From JAVJSU01 sp040219275 (GTDB taxonomy: Bacteria; Chloroflexota; Anaerolineae; Aggregatilineales; Phototrophicaceae), in contig JAVJSU010000022.1 in assembly GCA_040219275.1 (NCBI GenBank), positions 1 to 29,275 on the forward strand: DNA of 29,275 bases, written 5' to 3'. Below the pieces are notes generated by a model, which was not told where the DNA came from, searched no databases, and saw only the letters and a list, made by a program, of their open reading frames with translations. Below are positions 1 through 9,163 of the stretch, one piece after another. A program made the translations under genes and the position numbers. Numbering within the stretch: the stretch's first letter is position 1; every line of letters starts with the position of its first letter.

Positions 1-94
1 ATTTTGGACATTTCAACCCTTCGGGATGAAAATACTCCAATAGCCAGCTTTCACAGTCTCTTTGATCTAGTAACTCGGTAATTGGAAATCTCAT
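1..94 (-). CDS. Transposase N-terminus, zinc-ribbon type (partial, runs off left edge)
   Basis: Reading the minus strand from an ATG at 94-92 gives 31 residues, starting MRFPITELLDQ and ending HPEGLKCPK, open to the window edge. The next codon begins with T, which would allow a CPxC zinc-ribbon pair. The FPITELLD start followed by an HPEGLxCP segment is what I recognise from IS1595-like zinc-ribbon transposases common in Chloroflexota and Planctomycetes. The rest of the enzyme, including the DDE core, lies outside the window, so completeness cannot be judged. The ribosome-binding site is weak (AAAG about ten bases upstream). It reads in the same direction as the RHS gene, whose stop lies 144 bases away. 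Confidence 0.55.
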   Translation of the reverse strand, partial: MRFPITELLDQRDCESWLLEYFHPEGLKCPK

Positions 95-113
95 ATCATC
101 TACTTTAATTCAT

Positions 114-137
114 TCAACTCACACTTTCTAGAGTTGA
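114..137. repeat. Small inverted repeat upstream of the left transposase
   Basis: TCAACTC at 114-120 and GAGTTGA at 131-137 are perfect complements around a 10-base loop. It lies about 20 bases upstream of the transposase start codon, so it could belong to the insertion-element end or be a leader hairpin. No matching second end is visible. Confidence 0.35.
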
Positions 138-180
138 GCCAGATACTTAATCAAGGACACATACCTTCGATTATGATGAG

Positions 181-214
181 ACATGACGGGGACATATAAC
201 TGCCTCCGTCATGT
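181..214 (-). terminator. Hairpin downstream of the RHS gene, possible terminator
   Basis: ACATGACGG at 181-189 and CCGTCATGT at 206-214 form a perfect 9-base-pair stem, beginning 24 bases past the RHS stop codon. A run of four T follows on the plus strand, but no T-run follows in the direction of RHS transcription. It is therefore not a textbook intrinsic terminator for that gene. It may instead be a 3'-end stabilising hairpin or terminate rightward transcription from the left edge. Confidence 0.45.
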
Positions 215-238
215 ATTTTGCATGGATAATAGAACGTG

Positions 239-3200
239 CTAGCGTTCCTCTTGTTGTAGGTAATTAGGCCTCAACCATGTGGAGTCAATGCTACCGAGGT
301 TTGTCGCATACGGAAGATATGGATAGAGCAGTGGAACAGCGAGATTACTTTGCATCGTTTCCAGATCCAATAGATCAAAATTGAAGAAATCCCCAACGAC
401 TTCGTCACGATTTATGGGTGGTAATTCCGGCAATGCGGGTAAGAAATTATCAAGCACCGATCCAATAAGATCCGCCCCTGTATGAATAGGGAGGTCGCGG
501 GTTTGCAAACTAAGGTTGATTACATCCAGCCCATCAACGGGCGTGCTGAGTACACTCGGCATAAATGCTAGAACATCATCCGGGAAAACACGATCATCAA
601 AGACCGGTAATGCCACGCTATTCGTCCAGCCGATGTTGAGAGCACCTGATTGCCCGCGTCCCTCAACATAGCTGGTCGGAATTCCTGAGCTGATCTGGAA
701 GTGATTTAGCAATTTTCCGAGCACGGTACGATTCGTCACCGGATCAAATTGAAAGGCTTCTGTGTGCCACATTACCCCATCCCGATCAAGCAAAACTGTC
801 TCCGCATTTCTTCCGTGCGTGGGCATGTTTTGTAAAGGTAAGGCAATCGCCCCGGAGTAGGGGTCAATTTCTGGTGCAGGGAGGTTATAATTTGCCTGTA
901 GCCAGTCCGGTAAGCTCAGGTAGCGATCCTGCCTTTCACGTTCCCGCGTGATGGGTGCATGGAGCAAGCTGTAATCTCCATTCACAGGGGGCAGGATGTG
1001 CGGTAGATGTTGCTGTCTGATCGCTTCAACCGTTACATTTTGCGTACGTTGACTGCGTTCTTGCGCTTCTGCAAGCAAGCTGATACCTCTACGTATTGGG
1101 TCTTCGCGGGTTGTGGCTGGCAAATCAAATGTTTGGGGAGAGAAAGCGTAGACCTGCCCCTGGACGTCAATGATCGAAGGATTTCGTTGTAAAAATCGTG
1201 CAATATCCGGCATATAGGCACGTCCATCAAAAAATTGTAGCCCTGCGGATACATGATCGATACCGCCGCCCTGGCGCGGCAAGATAGACGGTGTCGCATT
1301 GGTGCCATTGAGGAAACAGAATTCAACATCCAGAATTGGGGCATCAAAGTTGATGCGGCGACCGAACGGATCAAACACCCATAGCAAGCGGTCGGTTTCT
1401 GCGTCCGGCGCGTAAATGCCGTAAATATCGCGTCCGTCGGTGGTATACCAATCTGTTTGTTGAGCATTGGCGGCAAACAGAGCGGTGCCATCCGAAAGCG
1501 TGCCATAAGCGGTCAACAAGCCGGATTCTACCGAGAAGGTGGGAAGCTCATCATTTGTCGTGTAGACAAATGCCCGTGAATCCGCACGCGTAAGTCGATT
1601 ATAAGCGTCATGTTCATAGGAATGTGTGGTGCTATCTGCTAAGCGGATGCCAGTGATTCGGTTTATACTATCGTAAGTTAGGCTGATGTTACAGCCTGGT
1701 GTATTTTGCTGGGTAATCAGCTCAAGATTTCCGGCGGCATCAAAGCTGTATTCAAAGACAAAACGGCGGATAGATGAGTCATTATCCTGAGAAAACAGCG
1801 GCGAACTAATCATTAATAACAGCGTCGGTATCATGAAAAAGACCATCAATCGCTTAGAGCGTCGGCTCCGCAAGAGCACCATTACGAAAGCAAATATGGC
1901 TAAGAGTGGCACCGAGGCCTCAGCATTGGTTGTGGTTTTTTCAGAGGTATTGGTCGGGTTAACTTCGACAATACGACGGGTAAGTTGATTCTGATTGATG
2001 TATTCGTATGTGATACTGTAGACGGTGCCATCGGCATATTGACGCGTTTCATTGGTGAGTTGTCCGAATTGGTCGTATGTGAAAGAAACCGCGTAAAATT
2101 GCTCACCTTCTTCTGAATTGTTGATGCGAGTACTCACTGGATAACCACGATTATCATAGGCATTAACCACGATGTAACCGTCCACATCGTTATAGAGGGT
2201 TAAGCCATTTTCGGGTGAGAGAATCAGATTACGCGTGACTTGTTCGATCGCGTTGCGTTCCACATAAAAATCAGGCGCAGTTCCCACCTCTTCCGGGATG
2301 CCCAGCCGGTTAATGGTTAACTCCAATGGGCTTAAGCCATCGGCGTTGCGTTCCACCGGCATGATGAGCAGATCATCACGTGCAGTGAGTCTACTTCCCA
2401 GCGTTGCAGAGACATCCAGTGTGTTGCCTAGCATTTGTATCTGGTTGAACATGCCGTTACTGTTACGTTGAATATTAAAGGCGTTACCGCCCGCCACATC
2501 AACAAAACTGGTTTGAGTGGGGTCAGAACTTACGGTAAAACGTTGACCGTTCAAGGTGATTTCCGGGAAGCGACTTAAATCGATATTGCCACTCCCTTCC
2601 ACGCTGACTAGATGATTTAAGGTACGGTAATTTAGGGTATATTCCTGGGTTGCATAGCGTATTGATGTCAGACGTGAAAGCGCATCCTCCGAATAACTGA
2701 GCGTTGCACGGGCATTGCTGTTATCAATCGCCCAGCCGGTTAACAGTCCCGCACCGGAAACACCATAGTCATAACGGACGGAAGCGGTGGTGCCTTCATT
2801 GGGGAAGGTTTGCTCTAACACTCTCCCCAACCGATCATAAGCGGGGAACCGCACCAATACATTCGATGCATTACATTGTTCGAATCTTAGAATTTGAGAC
2901 GTGTTGGTATTTACACGTAACTGGCAAATGCCTGTAATTTGATTCAGGTTGTTGTATCCAATAAGTAACCGTATGCCTGTGGGTCCCGTTAAACGGATTA
3001 AGCGATTCAGATTGTCATAGGCATAGGTAAATTCCTGACCATTTTGATTCTGGTAACCTACGATATTTCCAATTTCATCATAGGTGAACGATTCTACCTG
3101 TTGTTCTGCATCAATAATCCGTGTTAAGCGTCCAGCCGGATCATAAATGAAACGTTCTTCGCTTTGCCATTGTGCTGATCCACTTGGATCATCAAGTGTG

Positions 3201-6200
3201 TCGCATGGGTCGGAATTTGTGGAAACCGTCTCTGCTAAGGTGTAGTCTCCCGCTTCAACACAGATGTTGCGCTGAATTTCTGTCAGTAAACCGCTGGAAT
3301 TATAGCGATATGTCACAACGACACCCGGCGCAACTAAGGTGGTGGACGGCAATCTTCCTGTTGTGCTGTCACCCACATCGAAGATATATAGCCGTTCCGC
3401 GCCATCAGGGTAGGTCACGCGAACCTGTGGGCCATCACTTAGCGTAAAGTTAACGCCGTCCATCAAGACGACATTATCGCCCGTATCCAGACTGATTTGA
3501 CGTTGCACTCCGTTCCCGTCATCAATGCCGATGCTATGGCTTGTGTTGTCATACGTCAGTGACCATAGATTAGATTGTCCGCCGGCATCGGCTGTAATGA
3601 GGCGATCAAGTGAATCATAGGCAAAAGTCATCATCTGACCGGCGGGATTCACCACTTCGCGCAGTGCTTGTCTGCGGTCAAACTTGAATGTCCAGCTCCA
3701 GTTCGATGTGCCGGTTTCTGTGATATTGACGGCATACGCAGGTGAGAACTCTAAGTTCCACTCTTGAAGGATTTGATTACCGGACTCCCAGTTGATGTTA
3801 GCAAGTCTTGAAAGCCAATCTTCGTTGGTGAGCCAATCTTGCCACACAGAATCCACGCCATACTGTCGCCATGAGATGAGATTACCGGCACTATCATAGT
3901 TGTATTCATAGCGTTGTCCGATGGGATCAACCACCCCGCGCAACTGGTTGAGTGCATCAAAGGCATATACTGTGCGCCGGTTAAGAGGATCAATATGAAC
4001 AAGAAATCCTCGATCATCATTCCAGATGTAGGAATCTTGCCCACCGGTTGGGGAAATGATGCCCGTTAAACGGGTCGGGTTTACCGGGTCACCGTATGTG
4101 TAAAACGTGGTCGAACCCGATTGATCGATAATCTGGGAGAGTAGGTTTTGTGAATTGTACAGATAAGTGATCGCGTTACCGGTGTTTGTATCTTGCTCAA
4201 CCGTAAGCAAACCGAGATCGCTATAGTCATAACTTACACCGCGTCCATATCCATCGGTGGCAAGCGTAACCAGCCCGGCGTTGTTATAAGTATAGACATA
4301 GGAGTCTTCCGGTGCACCATCAATGCTCACTTCTAACAGTCTGCCAAGTGTGTCGTAGCGGTATTCATGAAGCGTGTTCGTTTCATCAATCCATTCGACA
4401 ATATCCCCGCCGGCATCCACAATGAGCACCCAGTTTCCGAGAGATGTCCCGTCCACACTTTCAAAAGTCACCGTTATTTGCTGGTGATGTGGATACCCGC
4501 TCGCGGTCTGGTAGGTAAAGCGGCGCGCCCCGCTACTATCTCGAATTTCTACGGGGCGTTCATACGCGTCAACGGTCATACTGATGGAGAAGGGTTCTGT
4601 TGTACAGTCAAATACGCCACTATGTCCTTCAATAGAATGCCGTGTTGCGCTCTGTCCTTCTACGCCGGAGCAATGCCCGATGAAGGTGTCCGCCGCAGGG
4701 CTTTCCGGATTGAGGACAGAGGCGATGTTGCCGAGCGCATCATAACTGACTTCAAGTGCAGGCAATGTACTGACCTGTCCCGGACGGAGCGGGTCATTGA
4801 GTTGTGTAAATCGTGCTAATGATGGAGAACCCCCACCCGCCCCATATTCTGTCCAGTTAAGTGTCGCGACACGGATGGCGGTGTCGCGGTCAATAATCGT
4901 TAACAGGGAATCAAGATTGGTTGTTCCATCCGGGGACAGACTCAATTGCCATCTTAGTGTGCCGGTTTCCGCGCCATCTTCCGTTAAGAAAGTACGGTTG
5001 ACCTCGTAGAGTTGCCAGCGATCTTCATATAGATAATTGGTAATCGAGAAAAGCACATTTTCGCGGTAGCTCCGCTCAACAACGCGCAATCCATTCGGAC
5101 GCTCAAGCTCGCCAACTTCGTAGTCGTAGTCAATGATGTTACCGGAAGCCAGCAGACGCCGACGAATGCGATCTAATCCGTCGAAAATGTGTTGTTCAAC
5201 CCTGCCAAAAGCATCGGTACGGATGATGGAATGCCCATTAATTTCGCGGATGATTCCATCATTGGGATGTTGTAGGGTGATGACATCAGAATAAGCATAC
5301 GATTCCGTCTGTACACTTGTGTTCCCATCCGCATCCGTGATGCACTGATCCTGCGACGTGACACGCCTATGCAGATCATAGGTATAGGTTGTGCGGCGCA
5401 AGAAGGGTAATGTGGTTGAGGCGGGCGTAAAGAGAATTTCATCAACCAATTGTTGACGACTGTCAAATCGATATGCTGAAACAGCGTTGAGCGGATCAAC
5501 CACATGAATTTCTTGTGTGATGGGCGTTGTTATATCACAAATCCCGTTAGTCGCCAGATTTTCTACGGGTGATCCCGCGCAGGTATCCACGCCGGGAATA
5601 TAACGGATACATTGCCCATCTGGTGTGAGCGTATCCTGAATTGCGATGACACGTCCTAAACCGTCGTAAGTCGCTGTAATCCGATAGCCGAGGTCATCGG
5701 GAGTCGTCGTTGAAAAACGCCCCACTTCCGTCACCAGACCAAGCGGGTTATAAATATATTGGTAACGTAAGGAGTCTCCAATCTGTTGTTCAACCCAGTT
5801 GTCGCTCGTCCAGATATAACTCGTCACTTCTCCATAAGGTTCCGTGCGTGACTCAATCAACCCATTTTCATTGAGCTGATAGGCTGTGTTGGCACCATCG
5901 CTGTCTGTTATCTCAATTGCCTGGACGCTACCCTGTTGTGCTGTCTGAGCAATGGTGAGTGGTGGGTATCCGCTTCTGATGCCCGCAAAATGCCCGTTCT
6001 GATCGTAATTGAAACGGATCGTGCTACGCCCTTCATTCCCGCGCAAAATACGTGCATTCACCTGAACGAGTAACCCATTTTCCCATGTGTATTCAATCGG
6101 CTCTGCTTCAAAAGGATCGCCGGTATTACTAAGCGGGCTGGATTCACTTAATAAGGTAAAGGTGGACTCCCGCTCTCTCAAATCCGTTCCGCTAACATCA

Positions 6201-9067
6201 TATGTGAAAATGCGTTGGTTCCCATTCGCTTCAGTAACTGTAACGCGGCGTTCCACGCCATCAACAATGGTATTAAAAGATCGCCAGGGCACGGACTGGC
6301 TGAAGTCACCTTCATTCGATGTACCGGTCTCCAATATGTAGGCTTCGCTCACTGCGCCGGGTTCTGTTTCATTATTGTAGGTATAGCGCATCGTTTGGGC
6401 GACAGGTGCGCGTGGGTCATCATGCCAGACCAGACGATTTTGTGCATCGTACTGATAACTAGCACTTGTCCCATCCGGGTAATCCACACCGGTGAGTAAA
6501 ATTGCGTTATTGCTACCGTCTGCGTAACGATACGCGATACCATAGCAGTTTGCGCTCACATCGCACTGAACTTCCGTGTTTGTCAAGGTTTGTGGCATCT
6601 GGGAAACGACATTTTTGAGTTGTTCGTCAAGCCTTGATAGCCGGTTGCTATCGAATCCGGTGAGGTCACGCAATATACTAAAAATTACCTGATGATCGGG
6701 ATTAAAGTACAACTCAAGCCGACGTAAGGGCAAGCTTCCTTCAGGTGAGTCCGTAATCGTGACTAAATTTTGTCCGATATTGCCCGGTCCGTTCAAATTC
6801 GCATAGGGATATTGAATGTAGATGTTTCTGTTACGATCAGGATAACCATAACGCAATAACCGCCCTGCACGATCAAATACATAAGTTAAGCCGGAATCCT
6901 GCGCAAGAAACCATTCCCCTGCGCGATAATTGCTATGTGTAAGTGTCCAACCGGGCATGGTCAGCGAATTGAGGACTCCCGAATTGAATTCGTCGTCTGA
7001 GGAAGCAAAAACATGCCGCGAGCCGCTCGGCGTGGTAAAGCTCACAATCCCGCGCGGTGCCCATGTTAAATCCAATCCTGTGCGATAAATCGTAATGGCT
7101 GATTCTGTCGCTACTTGCCTGCTGTTTAAAAGAGAATCATAGGCAGTGTCATAATCGAGGAGCAGGTTACTTGTCCACCCATTTCCAAACGGGCCCGTTA
7201 TCTCTGTATCGTGGCTGTTGTAACTACGAATAAGGGTCAGGTCAATCAATTGGGCGAAGGCTTGATGCTCGGTAATGCCATACCAGAGATTTGCATTAGC
7301 TGTATTGATCATCCCATTTTCCGCACAATTCGCCTGTGGCAAAAGTGTGTTCACAGGATAGCAATCCCCACCACGATTATTCAAGCCTCGCGGACTGTGG
7401 TCTATTCTCCCCGGTAATGCAGACCCCGCGTATGCCGGTTCACCTGCCGGCGTGATAATCTCAAGATAACTATCTGAAGCGGGTAATAGAAGGTGTTCGC
7501 GTCCGGGAATTTCTGCATCTGCGGTTCGGTAAATGATGCGAATAACATCATTCAGTGCTTCAAAGCGTGCGATGTTTTCTCCATCACGGCTTGTTGTTGT
7601 TCGCGGTTCATCTAAAAATGCCAGATCAATTCGTGCGGGTGAGGTGTTTTCGCCATCAGTCGGTAAATTTGCGCCATGAGCGAAGCTCTTCAAGTTAAAC
7701 CAGTCCATCTCAAGCGTGATGTCTTGATCCCTTAATGTGATATTCCAGTAAGGGTAGCTGGTTAAAGCCGGGTCTTCACGCCTGAATAAATCAAGATTGG
7801 TGCTTTGCAAAGTCAGGTCTTTAAATTGTGGCTCTGCAACGGTGGTGTTTAGCCATGTGTTTTCCGCATTCAGGTGTAAGTCAAACGTGGATTGCTGTAA
7901 GGTGATTTCGGAATTCGCAACAATCCCATCTGGCGAATAGCAAAAACGATGAGGCTGTAGTGTGCCATTAATGTTGGTCGCATTTACACGAATTCTAAGC
8001 GCTTCACAATCATCATTGGTGAAGTCGCCGACGGTTAAGTCTCGCGTTTCGGGTTGCGTATATGCCACGAAAGTTGTGTTGTCACGAAAAAGCACCCCTG
8101 TACACTCATTCGTAACCCACGTACCCAGCACATCATTCCAATTGGCTAGCGTGATACGTGTATCGTTTGCGTCGATGAAGTTTGTTAAAGGTTCATTGAG
8201 AATTTGTGCGGCATAACCGAAGTTCTCAACATAAAAGATACGTTCTAACCCATTCACATCAATGCCAGTAACCGATAAATTTCCGCCTAAGAGATGGATG
8301 TTATCCGCCCACTCGCCCACAAGGAGATTATTGCTTTGATCAAAGTAGACCTGCGATGCCTCTCCCTGGGGAATGCTCACTGTGCGTAGTGCGCTCACAT
8401 GAGTAAATATTTGTGCCTCAAGTAGCGTAACTTCAATACCGTTCTCTAAACGAGGATCAGGTGATAAGACTTGATTTGTGGAGTTGTTTACAATGTCATC
8501 GACTGTGATGTTGCCACCGCCCGGAAAGTCTGCGGTCACTTGATAACTTCCGACATTGGCGCTATCTGCAATGCGGGTGCGGTGGACAACAAGCGTATAA
8601 ATGCCATCCGCTTCTATCGTGTAATTATAGGTCGCACTGTTGCGGATTTCAACAAAATTTGATTGGGCATTTTGAGACTCAAAGATGGGTTGCATACCCG
8701 AAAATAAGCCTACTTCAAGCGATAAGTCGGGGGAGACATTATCGAAACGGATCAGTATTGATTGATCGATTGGTTGATTGCGATCATCCCTCGGTAGAGT
8801 GATGTTCAACGTCCAATAATCACCGGGGGAACCCATGTTGACGTTACTAGAACCCATCGTGCCGGGTTGAAGAACACCGCCGCCCCATCTCTGATTATAA
8901 GGTGTGACACGATTTTCCATAAAGTAACGAACATCGGTGCAAACATCGTCAGTACTGACTATATCTTGCGCCTGTGTGGATTGGAGTGCAAAATTTGTAA
9001 TAATTATTACAAAAAAGAAGATGACAATGTGCGAAATTGCTACAGAGCGAGATCGTAATTGGGTCAA
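239..9067 (-). CDS. Secreted RHS/YD-repeat giant protein
   Basis: This 2942-residue protein begins at TTG (9067-9065), chosen because an AGGGGGA ribosome-binding site lies just upstream and no other start precedes the signal peptide. Residues 1-33 are a Sec signal peptide (basic N-end, long hydrophobic core, cleavage likely after STQA). Residues about 100-185 resemble a PPC-type beta domain. A DUF6531-like RHS start lies near 566-635 (PFGNGW), followed by well over a dozen YD repeats of the Y-D-x-x-G-R-L/V type. The core-associated signature reads RAYMPDIARFLQRNP and ends at residue 2630. The 312-residue tail matches no toxin domain I know. Two hydrophobic segments interrupt the repeats at about 2386-2427. 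RHS proteins form shells that encapsulate C-terminal payloads; export here is likely by Sec. It is downstream of the kinase by 96 bases on the same strand. Confidence 0.9.
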   Translation of the reverse strand: MTQLRSRSVAISHIVIFFFVIIITNFALQSTQAQDIVSTDDVCTDVRYFMENRVTPYNQRWGGGVLQPGTMGSSNVNMGSPGDYWTLNITLPRDDRNQPIDQSILIRFDNVSPDLSLEVGLFSGMQPIFESQNAQSNFVEIRNSATYNYTIEADGIYTLVVHRTRIADSANVGSYQVTADFPGGGNITVDDIVNNSTNQVLSPDPRLENGIEVTLLEAQIFTHVSALRTVSIPQGEASQVYFDQSNNLLVGEWADNIHLLGGNLSVTGIDVNGLERIFYVENFGYAAQILNEPLTNFIDANDTRITLANWNDVLGTWVTNECTGVLFRDNTTFVAYTQPETRDLTVGDFTNDDCEALRIRVNATNINGTLQPHRFCYSPDGIVANSEITLQQSTFDLHLNAENTWLNTTVAEPQFKDLTLQSTNLDLFRREDPALTSYPYWNITLRDQDITLEMDWFNLKSFAHGANLPTDGENTSPARIDLAFLDEPRTTTSRDGENIARFEALNDVIRIIYRTADAEIPGREHLLLPASDSYLEIITPAGEPAYAGSALPGRIDHSPRGLNNRGGDCYPVNTLLPQANCAENGMINTANANLWYGITEHQAFAQLIDLTLIRSYNSHDTEITGPFGNGWTSNLLLDYDTAYDSLLNSRQVATESAITIYRTGLDLTWAPRGIVSFTTPSGSRHVFASSDDEFNSGVLNSLTMPGWTLTHSNYRAGEWFLAQDSGLTYVFDRAGRLLRYGYPDRNRNIYIQYPYANLNGPGNIGQNLVTITDSPEGSLPLRRLELYFNPDHQVIFSILRDLTGFDSNRLSRLDEQLKNVVSQMPQTLTNTEVQCDVSANCYGIAYRYADGSNNAILLTGVDYPDGTSASYQYDAQNRLVWHDDPRAPVAQTMRYTYNNETEPGAVSEAYILETGTSNEGDFSQSVPWRSFNTIVDGVERRVTVTEANGNQRIFTYDVSGTDLRERESTFTLLSESSPLSNTGDPFEAEPIEYTWENGLLVQVNARILRGNEGRSTIRFNYDQNGHFAGIRSGYPPLTIAQTAQQGSVQAIEITDSDGANTAYQLNENGLIESRTEPYGEVTSYIWTSDNWVEQQIGDSLRYQYIYNPLGLVTEVGRFSTTTPDDLGYRITATYDGLGRVIAIQDTLTPDGQCIRYIPGVDTCAGSPVENLATNGICDITTPITQEIHVVDPLNAVSAYRFDSRQQLVDEILFTPASTTLPFLRRTTYTYDLHRRVTSQDQCITDADGNTSVQTESYAYSDVITLQHPNDGIIREINGHSIIRTDAFGRVEQHIFDGLDRIRRRLLASGNIIDYDYEVGELERPNGLRVVERSYRENVLFSITNYLYEDRWQLYEVNRTFLTEDGAETGTLRWQLSLSPDGTTNLDSLLTIIDRDTAIRVATLNWTEYGAGGGSPSLARFTQLNDPLRPGQVSTLPALEVSYDALGNIASVLNPESPAADTFIGHCSGVEGQSATRHSIEGHSGVFDCTTEPFSISMTVDAYERPVEIRDSSGARRFTYQTASGYPHHQQITVTFESVDGTSLGNWVLIVDAGGDIVEWIDETNTLHEYRYDTLGRLLEVSIDGAPEDSYVYTYNNAGLVTLATDGYGRGVSYDYSDLGLLTVEQDTNTGNAITYLYNSQNLLSQIIDQSGSTTFYTYGDPVNPTRLTGIISPTGGQDSYIWNDDRGFLVHIDPLNRRTVYAFDALNQLRGVVDPIGQRYEYNYDSAGNLISWRQYGVDSVWQDWLTNEDWLSRLANINWESGNQILQEWNLEFSPAYAVNITETGTSNWSWTFKFDRRQALREVVNPAGQMMTFAYDSLDRLITADAGGQSNLWSLTYDNTSHSIGIDDGNGVQRQISLDTGDNVVLMDGVNFTLSDGPQVRVTYPDGAERLYIFDVGDSTTGRLPSTTLVAPGVVVTYRYNSSGLLTEIQRNICVEAGDYTLAETVSTNSDPCDTLDDPSGSAQWQSEERFIYDPAGRLTRIIDAEQQVESFTYDEIGNIVGYQNQNGQEFTYAYDNLNRLIRLTGPTGIRLLIGYNNLNQITGICQLRVNTNTSQILRFEQCNASNVLVRFPAYDRLGRVLEQTFPNEGTTASVRYDYGVSGAGLLTGWAIDNSNARATLSYSEDALSRLTSIRYATQEYTLNYRTLNHLVSVEGSGNIDLSRFPEITLNGQRFTVSSDPTQTSFVDVAGGNAFNIQRNSNGMFNQIQMLGNTLDVSATLGSRLTARDDLLIMPVERNADGLSPLELTINRLGIPEEVGTAPDFYVERNAIEQVTRNLILSPENGLTLYNDVDGYIVVNAYDNRGYPVSTRINNSEEGEQFYAVSFTYDQFGQLTNETRQYADGTVYSITYEYINQNQLTRRIVEVNPTNTSEKTTTNAEASVPLLAIFAFVMVLLRSRRSKRLMVFFMIPTLLLMISSPLFSQDNDSSIRRFVFEYSFDAAGNLELITQQNTPGCNISLTYDSINRITGIRLADSTTHSYEHDAYNRLTRADSRAFVYTTNDELPTFSVESGLLTAYGTLSDGTALFAANAQQTDWYTTDGRDIYGIYAPDAETDRLLWVFDPFGRRINFDAPILDVEFCFLNGTNATPSILPRQGGGIDHVSAGLQFFDGRAYMPDIARFLQRNPSIIDVQGQVYAFSPQTFDLPATTREDPIRRGISLLAEAQERSQRTQNVTVEAIRQQHLPHILPPVNGDYSLLHAPITRERERQDRYLSLPDWLQANYNLPAPEIDPYSGAIALPLQNMPTHGRNAETVLLDRDGVMWHTEAFQFDPVTNRTVLGKLLNHFQISSGIPTSYVEGRGQSGALNIGWTNSVALPVFDDRVFPDDVLAFMPSVLSTPVDGLDVINLSLQTRDLPIHTGADLIGSVLDNFLPALPELPPINRDEVVGDFFNFDLLDLETMQSNLAVPLLYPYLPYATNLGSIDSTWLRPNYLQQEER

Positions 9068-9163
9068 CAGACTTCCCCCTTTAGTTGACAGAGTTGATAT
9101 TTGCGATGAAACAGGTACGCATCATGATTAAATATGCTATCTCAAGTATCCCATGAATTTTGA

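Noticed and set aside
4367..4819. 150-residue plus-strand ORF inside the RHS gene
   Set aside because: Fully antisense to a continuous YD-repeat reading frame, no recognisable protein features.
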